DNA from: an uncultured Flavobacteriaceae bacterium
Lineage (GTDB): Bacteria > Bacteroidota > Bacteroidia > Flavobacteriales > Flavobacteriaceae
Direction: 5' to 3'
Assembly: GCA_938018045.1 (NCBI GenBank)
Contig: CALIIP010000221.1
Location: 1 to 5,671 of the forward strand
DNA: 5,671 nucleotides
The position numbers were made by a program, and so were the translations under genes. Shown piece by piece: positions 1 to 5,671 of the stretch (its first letter is position 1; the number at the start of each line of letters is the position of its first letter). The notes beneath the pieces were generated by a model. That model saw nothing but the letters and a program-made list of their open reading frames with translations, made no database searches and was not told where the DNA came from.

Positions 1-138
1 GGCCATTTAGCAGAATTCTCTGATTTAGATGAAGGTTTCGGAACTGAATTCCAATCTAAAATGAATGCTGAACTTCCAGAAAGCGCACAAAACGTAAACC
101 CAAATGATGCATTTGATGATTTGGATGTGCCGTTTTAA
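1..138 (+). CDS. C-terminal end of an unidentified protein with an SSB-like acidic tail (partial)
   Basis: An open frame runs from the first base to a TAA stop at 136-138, giving 45 residues; the start lies outside the window. The visible part is strongly acidic (11 Asp/Glu, a single Lys, no Arg) and ends in the residues AFDDLDVPF. This resembles the C-terminal tip of single-stranded-DNA-binding proteins (DDDIPF type), where the final Pro-Phe docks into partner proteins. Several short Bacteroidota proteins other than SSB also end this way, for example DUF3127 proteins. The rest of the fragment (Gly- and Phe-containing, low complexity) looks like a disordered linker and matches no domain I recognise. 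I therefore call the reading frame with confidence but not the function. SSB or another DNA-metabolism protein is possible, but the folded domain is not in view. Confidence 0.7.
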   Translation, partial: GHLAEFSDLDEGFGTEFQSKMNAELPESAQNVNPNDAFDDLDVPF

Positions 139-165
139 ATAAGTATCAAATAGGTAAAGTCAAAA

Positions 166-278
166 CGTCAGTTCGAGTGAATTTTATAAGTGAAGCGAAT
201 AAAAATTGTGTCGAGAATACGTTTTATTAAAAAAAGTTCTCGATACAAAATTCTTTCATAATTTCACTCGAACTGACG
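166..278. repeat. Two-tier palindromic intergenic element (REP/MITE-like)
   Basis: The outer arms are perfect 15-base inverted repeats: CGTCAGTTCGAGTGA at 166-180 and its reverse complement at 264-278. A second, inner pair of 12-base arms lies at 206-217 (TTGTGTCGAGAA) and 237-248 (TTCTCGATACAA). Its single mismatch would be a G-U pair in a + strand transcript. The inner loop is 19 bases (218-236), and the unpaired stretches between tiers are 25 and 15 bases. Outer and inner arms share the core TCGAG. There is no run of T after the outer stem, so this is not a typical intrinsic terminator. From memory, similar TCGAG-containing palindromes recur between genes in Flavobacteriaceae genomes, but only one copy is visible here, so its repeat status is inferred. 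Confidence 0.75.
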
Positions 279-320
279 CAAGTTTTCTTATTTTAGTCGT
301 TCCATACTAAAGATAATTCA

Positions 321-1604
321 TTGAATAAATACATCCATATAAAGGTTAAGCAATTTCTCATCACTTTAATACTTATTGCTTTCTCAAACTCTATTTTCGC
401 ATCATTCATTTACATTCCTATGAGTGATATAGGTCAAGACAATCATTTAAAAGCATACGGAATTACCTATTGGACACTAGACAAAGGCTTAAAAGCACAA
501 TGGTTACTCAACTATGATGGTGGTGCTTTCTTATTAGAATATACTACTGAAATTGAAAACGAATGTAAGATTCGAGGCGTTTCTTATCAAGTTATTTCAG
601 ACACAAAAGCAGCAGCAATACTTACAGAAATCAGTAGTCCGTCAAAAAATATGGAAGCCGTTTTGTTAGAAAAAGCGCCAAAAATTGCAGTTTATTCTCC
701 AAAATCTAAATTACCTTGGGATGATGCCGTAACAATGGTATTGACATATGCAGAGATTCCTTTTGATGTAATTTATGACGAAGAAGTATTGGATGAGAAA
801 TTGCTCTTATATGAATGGTTGCACTTGCATCATGAAGATTTTACAGGTCAATATGGCAAGTTTTATGGATCATACAGAACTGCACCTTGGTATATTGATG
901 AGAAAAAATATCAAGAGGATAATGCTGTAAAATTAGGTTATGATAAAGTTTCTCAATCTAAATTAGCAGTCACAAAAAAGATTCGTGATTATGTTATTGG
1001 TGGTGGGTTTATGTTTGCAATGTGCTCAGCAACAGATAGTTTTGACATTGCACTTTCTGCCGAAGGTGTAGATATTTGTGAGTCTATGTTTGATGGTGAT
1101 TCGTCAGAAGCCAATTATCAATCAAAAATAGATTTTTCGCGAACATTTGCTTTCCATGATTTTAAATTAGAGAGAAATCCTGTTGTTTATGAATTTTCTT
1201 CAATTGACATGACTCAAAAACGTAAAATCCCTAGAACGGCAGATTATTTCTCATTGATGAATTTCTCTGCAAAATGGGATCCTGTTCCAACAATGTTATG
1301 CCAAAATCATACAATGCTTGTAAAAGGATTTATGGGACAAACAACCTCGTTTGACAGAAATACTGTCAAGCCAACAATCTTGGTAATGGGAGAAAATAAA
1401 AGTAATGGCGAAGCAAGATATATACACGGAACAAAAGGCAAAGGAATGTTTACGTTTTATGGAGGCCATGATCCAGAAGATTATAGTCATAGAGTAGGAG
1501 ATCCAAAAACAGAATTAGATTTACACCCAAATTCTCCTGGATATCGACTGATTTTGAATAACGTTTTATTTCCTGCTGCAAAGAAGAAAAAGCAGAAAAC
1601 ATAA
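321..1604 (+). CDS. Exported conserved protein of the family often annotated 'asparagine synthetase B'
   Basis: The predicted 427-aa product starts with TTG at 321. A stop in the same frame at 294-296 and the lack of any ATG before codon 34 make TTG the only start that keeps the N-terminal export signal. Residues 1-27 form a signal peptide (Lys-containing n-region, hydrophobic stretch about 12-22, likely cut after Ala27), so the protein probably acts in the periplasm or outside the cell. I recognise it as a Bacteroidota family commonly labelled asparagine synthetase B. Neither an N-terminal Cys glutaminase nor the SGGxDS ATP-binding loop of real AsnB is present. The best landmarks are Trp166-x-His168-x-His170-His171-Glu172-Asp173, a GGG-x5-Cys segment with Cys235 that resembles the nucleophile elbow of class I glutamine amidotransferase/ThuA-like folds, and a GGHDPEDY motif around His383. 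The C-terminus is a Lys-rich tail. Function is unknown, and the amidotransferase-like reading is an inference from motif shape. Confidence 0.88.
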   Translation: MNKYIHIKVKQFLITLILIAFSNSIFASFIYIPMSDIGQDNHLKAYGITYWTLDKGLKAQWLLNYDGGAFLLEYTTEIENECKIRGVSYQVISDTKAAAILTEISSPSKNMEAVLLEKAPKIAVYSPKSKLPWDDAVTMVLTYAEIPFDVIYDEEVLDEKLLLYEWLHLHHEDFTGQYGKFYGSYRTAPWYIDEKKYQEDNAVKLGYDKVSQSKLAVTKKIRDYVIGGGFMFAMCSATDSFDIALSAEGVDICESMFDGDSSEANYQSKIDFSRTFAFHDFKLERNPVVYEFSSIDMTQKRKIPRTADYFSLMNFSAKWDPVPTMLCQNHTMLVKGFMGQTTSFDRNTVKPTILVMGENKSNGEARYIHGTKGKGMFTFYGGHDPEDYSHRVGDPKTELDLHPNSPGYRLILNNVLFPAAKKKKQKT

Positions 1605-1695
1605 ATTATGAAACGAGCATGCTAAAAGGTTTATCACATAACTAGATGGCTAATAGCGAACAGCATGTGACTGATTTAATAAATAATATAGACAC

Positions 1696-2139
1696 ATGAA
1701 ATACTCTTGTTCAGTAACGATTAATTTACCGATTGATAAAACAGTAGTACTTTGGAATGATGAAAATAATTTCAAGGAATGGCAAGACGGATTTAAAAGT
1801 ATTGAACTTTTAAGTGGATTTAAAAACACAAAAGGGGCAAAGTCAAAGATTCTATTTGAAGGTAAAATGAAAATGGAATTGTTGGAGACTATTATTTCTA
1901 ATAATTTACCAGATGCAAAAGTTGGTTTGTATGAGCATATTCACATGACAAACACACAAACTTCACGATTTATTGAAATGGATGAACATACGACACAATA
2001 CATTTCTGAAGTTGAATATATTAACTTTAATGGAATTCTAATTAAATTGATGGCTAAATTATTTCCAAGTAAATTTAAGTCACAAAGTCAAAAATGGATG
2101 AACCAGTTTAAGGAGTTTGCAGAAAAAGTTAATAATTAG
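1696..2139 (+). CDS. SRPBCC-family (START/Bet v 1-like) protein
   Basis: This encodes 147 residues from ATG at 1696 to TAG at 2137-2139. The order of elements fits a small helix-grip fold. A first beta strand (about residues 2-10) leads into the family's usual 'lPidkvf.lw.d..n..eWq.g' segment, with Trp20 and Trp29. Beta strands follow (about 34-40, 50-65, 74-83, 88-95 and 100-109), and a long amphipathic C-terminal helix (about 112-145) is rich in Lys and Phe. There is no signal peptide, so it is probably cytosolic. Proteins of this superfamily bind hydrophobic ligands in a cavity, and many are annotated as polyketide cyclase/dehydrase or SRPBCC proteins. Nothing here identifies the ligand. 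The gene lies 91 bp after the exported protein and 53 bp before a small hypothetical gene on the same strand. No Shine-Dalgarno sequence precedes it, as is usual in Bacteroidota. Confidence 0.8.
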   Translation: MKYSCSVTINLPIDKTVVLWNDENNFKEWQDGFKSIELLSGFKNTKGAKSKILFEGKMKMELLETIISNNLPDAKVGLYEHIHMTNTQTSRFIEMDEHTTQYISEVEYINFNGILIKLMAKLFPSKFKSQSQKWMNQFKEFAEKVNN

Positions 2140-2192
2140 TATTTTAATTAACTGTAAAAAGAACAAAATATCTTTTATCCAATAGCACCAAA

Positions 2193-2426
2193 ATGATTAT
2201 TGAACAAGAACAAAAATTTAAAGAAGTACTTTCTAAAATAGAAGGGGAAATTAGCGAACAAAGTTTTTTTAACAAATTCTTAGAATTGTATCCCGAAGTT
2301 TGGAAAAAACATAAAATTACGTTTTCAAAATTTAATAGAAGTAAACAATTCGGGCAAACTATTCCATTGCCAAAACCTGAAGTTTCTTTAAGAAAAGAAA
2401 TTAGGAAGTGGCTGCAAAAACAATAA
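2193..2426 (+). CDS. Small highly charged hypothetical protein (77 aa)
   Basis: An ATG at 2193 opens a 77-residue frame ending in TAA at 2424-2426. I do not recognise a family. The composition is that of a real soluble protein: Lys/Glu-rich amphipathic helices at about 3-20 and 22-32, a Tyr-Pro-Glu-Val-Trp segment (33-37), a basic stretch, a Pro-rich turn (PLPKPE, 58-63) and a basic C-terminal helix (65-77). It has no signal peptide, membrane segment or Cys. The opposite strand also has an open frame here (2144-2431), but its translation is Cys/Leu/Phe-rich in the way of an AT-rich shadow, so I prefer the + frame. The spacing (53 bp after the SRPBCC gene, 66 bp before the peptidase) and shared strand would allow co-transcription. 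The high net positive charge could suit a nucleic-acid or protein-binding role, which is speculation. Confidence 0.6.
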   Translation: MIIEQEQKFKEVLSKIEGEISEQSFFNKFLELYPEVWKKHKITFSKFNRSKQFGQTIPLPKPEVSLRKEIRKWLQKQ

Positions 2427-2492
2427 AACAAGCCTCGAAATTAATTTTCTAATCAATATATAATTCATACTTTAGTTACTTAAATAGAAACC

Positions 2493-4109
2493 ATGAAAAA
2501 CACATTAAAATTTTTACTTATTACCTTACTTATTGTAAGTTGTAAAACAGAAAATGCCGAAATTGCACTTGCAGAAGTTAGCCAAGAAACACTTGGGAAA
2601 CATATAGAAGTATTGGCTTCTGATGATTTTCAAGGACGTATGCCTTTTACTGAAGGCGGACAGAAAACCACTCAATACCTAGAGCAAGAGTTTAAGAAAT
2701 TAGGTTTAGAACCTGGAAATGGAGATAGTTATTTTCAAGATGTGCCAATGGTAGAAATTAACGGAACACCTTCAGAGAAAATGATAGTTTCTGGAAACAA
2801 TCAAAAATTTGACTTAGAATTATTAAAAGATTTTGTCATAACTACTTCAAAAACAGATGCAGAAGTTTCTCTCAAAGATTCTGAATTGGTATTTGCTGGT
2901 TTCGGAATTGTGGCTCCAGAATATGATTGGGATGATTATGCAGGAATTGATTGGAAAGGAAAAACAGCAGTCGTTTTGGTAAATGATCCTGGTTTTGAAT
3001 CTGGAGATAAAAGTTTGTTTAAAGGAAATGAAATGACTTATTATGGTCGTTGGACATATAAGTTTGAAGAAGCTGCAAGACAGGGTGCTGCAGGAATTTT
3101 AATTATCCATGATACAAAACCTGCTTCTTATGGCTGGAATGTCGTTCAGTCTGGATGGAGTGGAGCACATCTAACATTAGAGAGTGAGTTGCCAAAAGTT
3201 GATGTAAATGGTTGGATTTCAAATGAAACTGCAACTAAATTGTTTAGAACATCAGCAATTAAAAATAAAAACTTTAATGAATTAGCAAAAAGTAAAGAAT
3301 TTAAAGCAACGTCTTTAGGATTGAAAGCATCTGCAAAAATCACAAATAAAATTAAAAGAGATCAATCTAAAAATGTGGTTGCGGTTTTACCTGGAACTGA
3401 CCAAAAAGATGAATACATTATCTATTCTGCGCATTGGGATCATTTAGGTGTTGGAAGAGCAATCGACAATGATTCTATATATAATGGCGCAGTTGATAAT
3501 GCTTCAGGAACTTCAGCTTTGCTTGCTATTGCAGAAGCGTTTAAGAACTCGCCGCAACAAAAGCGTTCGATAGTTTTATTGGCAGTTACTGCCGAAGAAC
3601 AAGGTTTATTAGGTTCCGCTTATTATTCAGAACATCCTATTTTTGAGCCAAAGAAAACGGTTGCAAATATTAATATGGATGCTTTTAACAATCCTGGACC
3701 AATGAAAGACTTCACAATTACAGGTTTTGGACATTCTGAAATGGATGAATATGGGAAGAGAGCTGCTGAAGAGCAAGGACGTTATATTATTCCAGACCCA
3801 AGTCCAGAAAAAGGATATTTCTTTAGATCAGATCATTTTAATTTTGCTAAAATTGGTATTCCGCCAATCTATGCAAAAGGAGGTCATGAAGGATTTGATA
3901 TCAGTATTGATAGTATGAAAGTGTTGAATGATAATTATAGAAAAAACATTTACCATCAACCTTCTGACGAATATATTCCTGGAGTTACGGATTTGAGTGG
4001 TATTCGATTTGATGTACAGTTGTTATTCAATATAGGATATAAACTATCTAACGAAACGTATTTTCCGAAATGGTATGATACAAGTGAGTTTAAGGCCGCA
4101 CGCAAATAA
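2493..4109 (+). CDS. M28-family zinc metallopeptidase lipoprotein with inserted PA domain
   Basis: The 538-aa product begins with a lipoprotein signal peptide: a hydrophobic core (5-15) and lipobox Ile-Val-Ser-Cys with Cys17 as the lipidation site. It should be membrane-anchored and act outside the cytoplasm. A PA (protease-associated) domain occupies roughly residues 130-250 between the first peptidase segment and the catalytic core. All metal and catalytic residues of the M28 co-catalytic di-zinc site can be read: His314 and Asp316 (AHWDH), bridging Asp335 (AVDNASG), general base Glu368 with ligand Glu369 (TAEEQG), Asp396 (NMDAF) and His488 (YHQPSDE). The enzyme is therefore expected to be active, probably as an aminopeptidase or dipeptidase that trims peptides for uptake; the exact specificity cannot be read. 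Length and order match the PA-containing M28 proteins common in Bacteroidota. It is the last gene of the + strand series and ends at a strong hairpin terminator. Confidence 0.93.
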   Translation: MKNTLKFLLITLLIVSCKTENAEIALAEVSQETLGKHIEVLASDDFQGRMPFTEGGQKTTQYLEQEFKKLGLEPGNGDSYFQDVPMVEINGTPSEKMIVSGNNQKFDLELLKDFVITTSKTDAEVSLKDSELVFAGFGIVAPEYDWDDYAGIDWKGKTAVVLVNDPGFESGDKSLFKGNEMTYYGRWTYKFEEAARQGAAGILIIHDTKPASYGWNVVQSGWSGAHLTLESELPKVDVNGWISNETATKLFRTSAIKNKNFNELAKSKEFKATSLGLKASAKITNKIKRDQSKNVVAVLPGTDQKDEYIIYSAHWDHLGVGRAIDNDSIYNGAVDNASGTSALLAIAEAFKNSPQQKRSIVLLAVTAEEQGLLGSAYYSEHPIFEPKKTVANINMDAFNNPGPMKDFTITGFGHSEMDEYGKRAAEEQGRYIIPDPSPEKGYFFRSDHFNFAKIGIPPIYAKGGHEGFDISIDSMKVLNDNYRKNIYHQPSDEYIPGVTDLSGIRFDVQLLFNIGYKLSNETYFPKWYDTSEFKAARK

Positions 4110-4156
4110 CAATTTGCTAGTTATGTTATAGCCTTTTATTTAATTTCTTATGTAAC

Positions 4157-4188
4157 AAAAAAAAGACTGCCACTTGGCAGTCTTTTTT
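4157..4188. terminator. Bidirectional intrinsic terminator between convergent genes
   Basis: A perfect GC-containing stem, GACTGCC (4165-4171) with GGCAGTC (4176-4182), closes a four-base loop ACTT. It is flanked by eight A (4157-4164) and six T (4183-4188), so A-T pairs can extend the stem to 13 bp. Read on the + strand it ends in a T-run and terminates the M28 peptidase gene, 55 bp after its stop. Read on the - strand it also ends in a T-run and terminates the OmpA-family gene, about 20 bp after its stop. Confidence 0.93.
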
Positions 4189-4208
4189 AATATAAACAAT
4201 TGTGATAA

Positions 4209-5573
4209 TTATTTTTTAGTAACACGAGCCGAAACTCTTCTGTTTAATTGTCTTCCTTCTTCGGTATCGTTAGAAGCAATTGGATGCTCTATACCATAAC
4301 CTTCAGCCGCTAAACGATCAGCAGAAATACCTTTAGCAATTAATACTTTCATAACAGAAGCCGCTCTATTTGCAGATAATGTTTTATTTGCAGCAGCATT
4401 TCCAGTATTGTCAGTATAACCTCCTAATTTTAAATGTACATTTGGATATGCATTCAAAATTGAAACTACATAATCAATTTGTCCCATAGAACGATCATCT
4501 AAATTTGCAGAACCTGTTTGAAATAAAACACGACGCATATCAAACCAATCAGATTTTACAGGTGTATCACTTTCAATAAAGTTTACTAATTGTGCTTCAA
4601 ACCCTTTTGATGGTATAACGATCTCTACACCGTTTTTAAGTTTTCTACTAGCAAATTCTCCTAAATATTCAAATCCTTTTACTGTTTTACCAACTAAATC
4701 TGTACCCGCACCATAAAGAGCATCAGCTCCTTCAACAATAGCATTTGCACCATCTGTAGCAACATCTACAACTTTATCTGCACCAGACTTAACATTTTCA
4801 ATAGTTTTGTCAAGTACATTTTCAGTATTACAAGACCTAAATCCGAAATATGCAATTGCTAAAAGTGCTAATATACCTAATAAAGGCAACATTTTATTTC
4901 CACCTTTTTTAACTCCTTTTCCTAAATCACCAGCAGCGTTTCCAACTGAAGTAGCAGCAGATTTAGCAGCACTAGAAGCAGAACTAGATAAATTACTTGT
5001 AACATTACCAACGTTTCCAACGATACTTCCTAAAGAACCTACGCCTAAAGCACCAAGTGCTTTATCTAAGAATCCTTTTGGAGCAGCAGCTTCTAAATGT
5101 GCTTTTTGCCCACTTAACAAACTTGTTAATCCACTTAATCCAGATTTTCCAACTTGCTTACTGATAACTCCCATTAATAATGGCATTGCCATTTTTAATA
5201 TACCTGAAGAAGCACCAGATTTTAATCCTGTAGCACTTCCAATTAAATCGGTAATTCCTCCTAATTTATCTCCAAAGACAGAACTTAATAAAGTGCCACC
5301 TAAATTTGTTAATGCACTGTTTCCTCCTCCGAAAAGGTCTCCAATATTATCTAGCATTCCTCCACCTAACTCAGGTTTTGTGATTAATCCTAATAAATCA
5401 GATGCTCCTTCTGAAGATCCTGCTTTACTCATTAATCCACCTAATAAAGCTGGCATAGCGTGTGTTAAACCAGATTGAGTTGATTCTGCGCTTGTTCCTA
5501 AAAATGAAGATGCTTTTTCTACTACAGCATCTGTTAAATAACCTTTTGCAAGGTCTAATAAGTTTATTGACAT
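4209..5573 (-). CDS. DUF937-OmpA fusion protein with central membrane span
   Basis: The 454-aa product starts with ATG at 5571-5573 and has no N-terminal signal peptide. Residues 1 to about 155 are a Gly/Leu/Ser-rich DUF937-like domain containing two similar helical units (around 38-64 and 127-153, each with AMP-x-L followed by a SK motif). A Ser/Ala/Gly linker (about 175-222) follows. The basic KKGGNK stretch then precedes a single hydrophobic span (about 228-245). Residues 250-305 are an alanine/valine-rich amphipathic helix region. The C-terminal domain (about 345-454) is OmpA-type: the GYTDNTG motif carries Asp388, and Arg403 lies 15 residues later, matching the Asp-Arg pair that grips diaminopimelate in peptidoglycan. 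NRR (444-446) is also typical. Positive charge before the span suggests DUF937 in the cytoplasm and OmpA in the periplasm, making this an inner-membrane link to the cell wall; that topology is inferred. The role of DUF937 is unknown. Confidence 0.9.
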   Translation of the reverse strand: MSINLLDLAKGYLTDAVVEKASSFLGTSAESTQSGLTHAMPALLGGLMSKAGSSEGASDLLGLITKPELGGGMLDNIGDLFGGGNSALTNLGGTLLSSVFGDKLGGITDLIGSATGLKSGASSGILKMAMPLLMGVISKQVGKSGLSGLTSLLSGQKAHLEAAAPKGFLDKALGALGVGSLGSIVGNVGNVTSNLSSSASSAAKSAATSVGNAAGDLGKGVKKGGNKMLPLLGILALLAIAYFGFRSCNTENVLDKTIENVKSGADKVVDVATDGANAIVEGADALYGAGTDLVGKTVKGFEYLGEFASRKLKNGVEIVIPSKGFEAQLVNFIESDTPVKSDWFDMRRVLFQTGSANLDDRSMGQIDYVVSILNAYPNVHLKLGGYTDNTGNAAANKTLSANRAASVMKVLIAKGISADRLAAEGYGIEHPIASNDTEEGRQLNRRVSARVTKK

Positions 5574-5671
5574 AATTTTTAATTAAAAGTTAATTTGTTA
5601 TTTAAGTTAAGTATTCATAAAATATGACACAAGACACCAGTAATAGTCACATCTATAAATAAAACACAGGT

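Noticed and set aside
1296..1490. A 64-codon - strand frame inside the exported-protein gene
   Set aside because: It is short, antisense to a conserved coding region and has no recognisable motif.
1605..1695. Short inverted motifs such as GCATGC and CACAT/ATGTG after the exported-protein gene
   Set aside because: The stems are five to seven bases with long loops and no T-run; they are no better than chance and do not support a terminator or RNA gene.
2144..2431. A 95-codon open frame on the - strand opposite the 77-aa gene
   Set aside because: The translation is rich in Cys, Leu and Phe with no recognisable structure, typical of the reverse complement of Lys/Glu-rich AT-rich coding sequence.
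2427..2492. TACTTTAG before the M28 gene as a Bacteroidota -7 promoter box (TAnnTTTG)
   Set aside because: It has one mismatch and no clear TTTG about 19-20 bases upstream; such matches are common in AT-rich DNA.
3146..3343. A 65-codon - strand frame inside the M28 peptidase gene
   Set aside because: It is antisense to the coding region of a complete, clearly identified enzyme.
3727..3918. A 63-codon + strand frame inside the M28 peptidase gene
   Set aside because: It lies in another frame over the catalytic core, and the main frame carries the zinc ligands.
4807..5478. A 223-codon open frame on the + strand opposite the OmpA-family gene
   Set aside because: Its translation is Pro/Ala/Leu/Asn-rich without domain features, and it is fully antisense to a gene with clear domains; it arises from the codon use of the Gly/Ser-rich DUF937 coding sequence.
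5574..5671. Possible divergent gene or promoter at the right edge, including a 12-codon frame beginning ATGACACAAG
   Set aside because: The frame stops after 12 codons and no consensus promoter box is convincing; this is simply the AT-rich upstream region of the - strand gene.

Overview
The window is an AT-rich stretch of bacterial chromosome, most likely from a member of the Flavobacteriia (Bacteroidota). The evidence is the low-GC codon choice, the absence of Shine-Dalgarno sequences before the genes, a secreted protein of a type I know mainly from this phylum, a PA-domain M28 peptidase lipoprotein, and an OmpA-family protein fused to DUF937. Genus or species cannot be fixed from the sequence alone.

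Layout. Positions 1-138 hold the last 45 codons of a + strand gene with a very acidic tail ending in Asp-Val-Pro-Phe, like the tail of single-stranded-DNA-binding proteins. A non-coding gap (139-320) follows, dominated by a 113-bp two-tier palindrome (166-278) that looks like a dispersed intergenic repeat. Four + strand genes come next: a 427-aa exported protein of a family often labelled 'asparagine synthetase B' (321-1604, TTG start); a 147-aa SRPBCC-fold protein (1696-2139); a 77-aa hypothetical protein (2193-2426); and a 538-aa M28 metallopeptidase lipoprotein with an inserted PA domain (2493-4109). Gaps between these four are 91, 53 and 66 bp. No convincing terminator lies in them, so read-through is possible, but their functions do not obviously belong together.

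The peptidase gene converges on a - strand gene (4209-5573) for a 454-aa protein with an N-terminal DUF937-like domain, a central membrane span and a C-terminal OmpA peptidoglycan-binding domain. The 99-bp gap between them carries a strong symmetrical hairpin (4157-4188) that should terminate transcription from both sides. Positions 5574-5671 are the upstream region of the OmpA-family gene, with no further gene visible.

Taken together, this is a cell-envelope-flavoured housekeeping region: one exported protein, one lipoprotein peptidase and one peptidoglycan-linked membrane protein. I found no phage, transposase, CRISPR, toxin-antitoxin or defence genes. The points most worth a second look are the nested palindrome, the doubtful 'asparagine synthetase' label and the unusual DUF937-TM-OmpA architecture. 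I do not see a convincing new multi-gene system.
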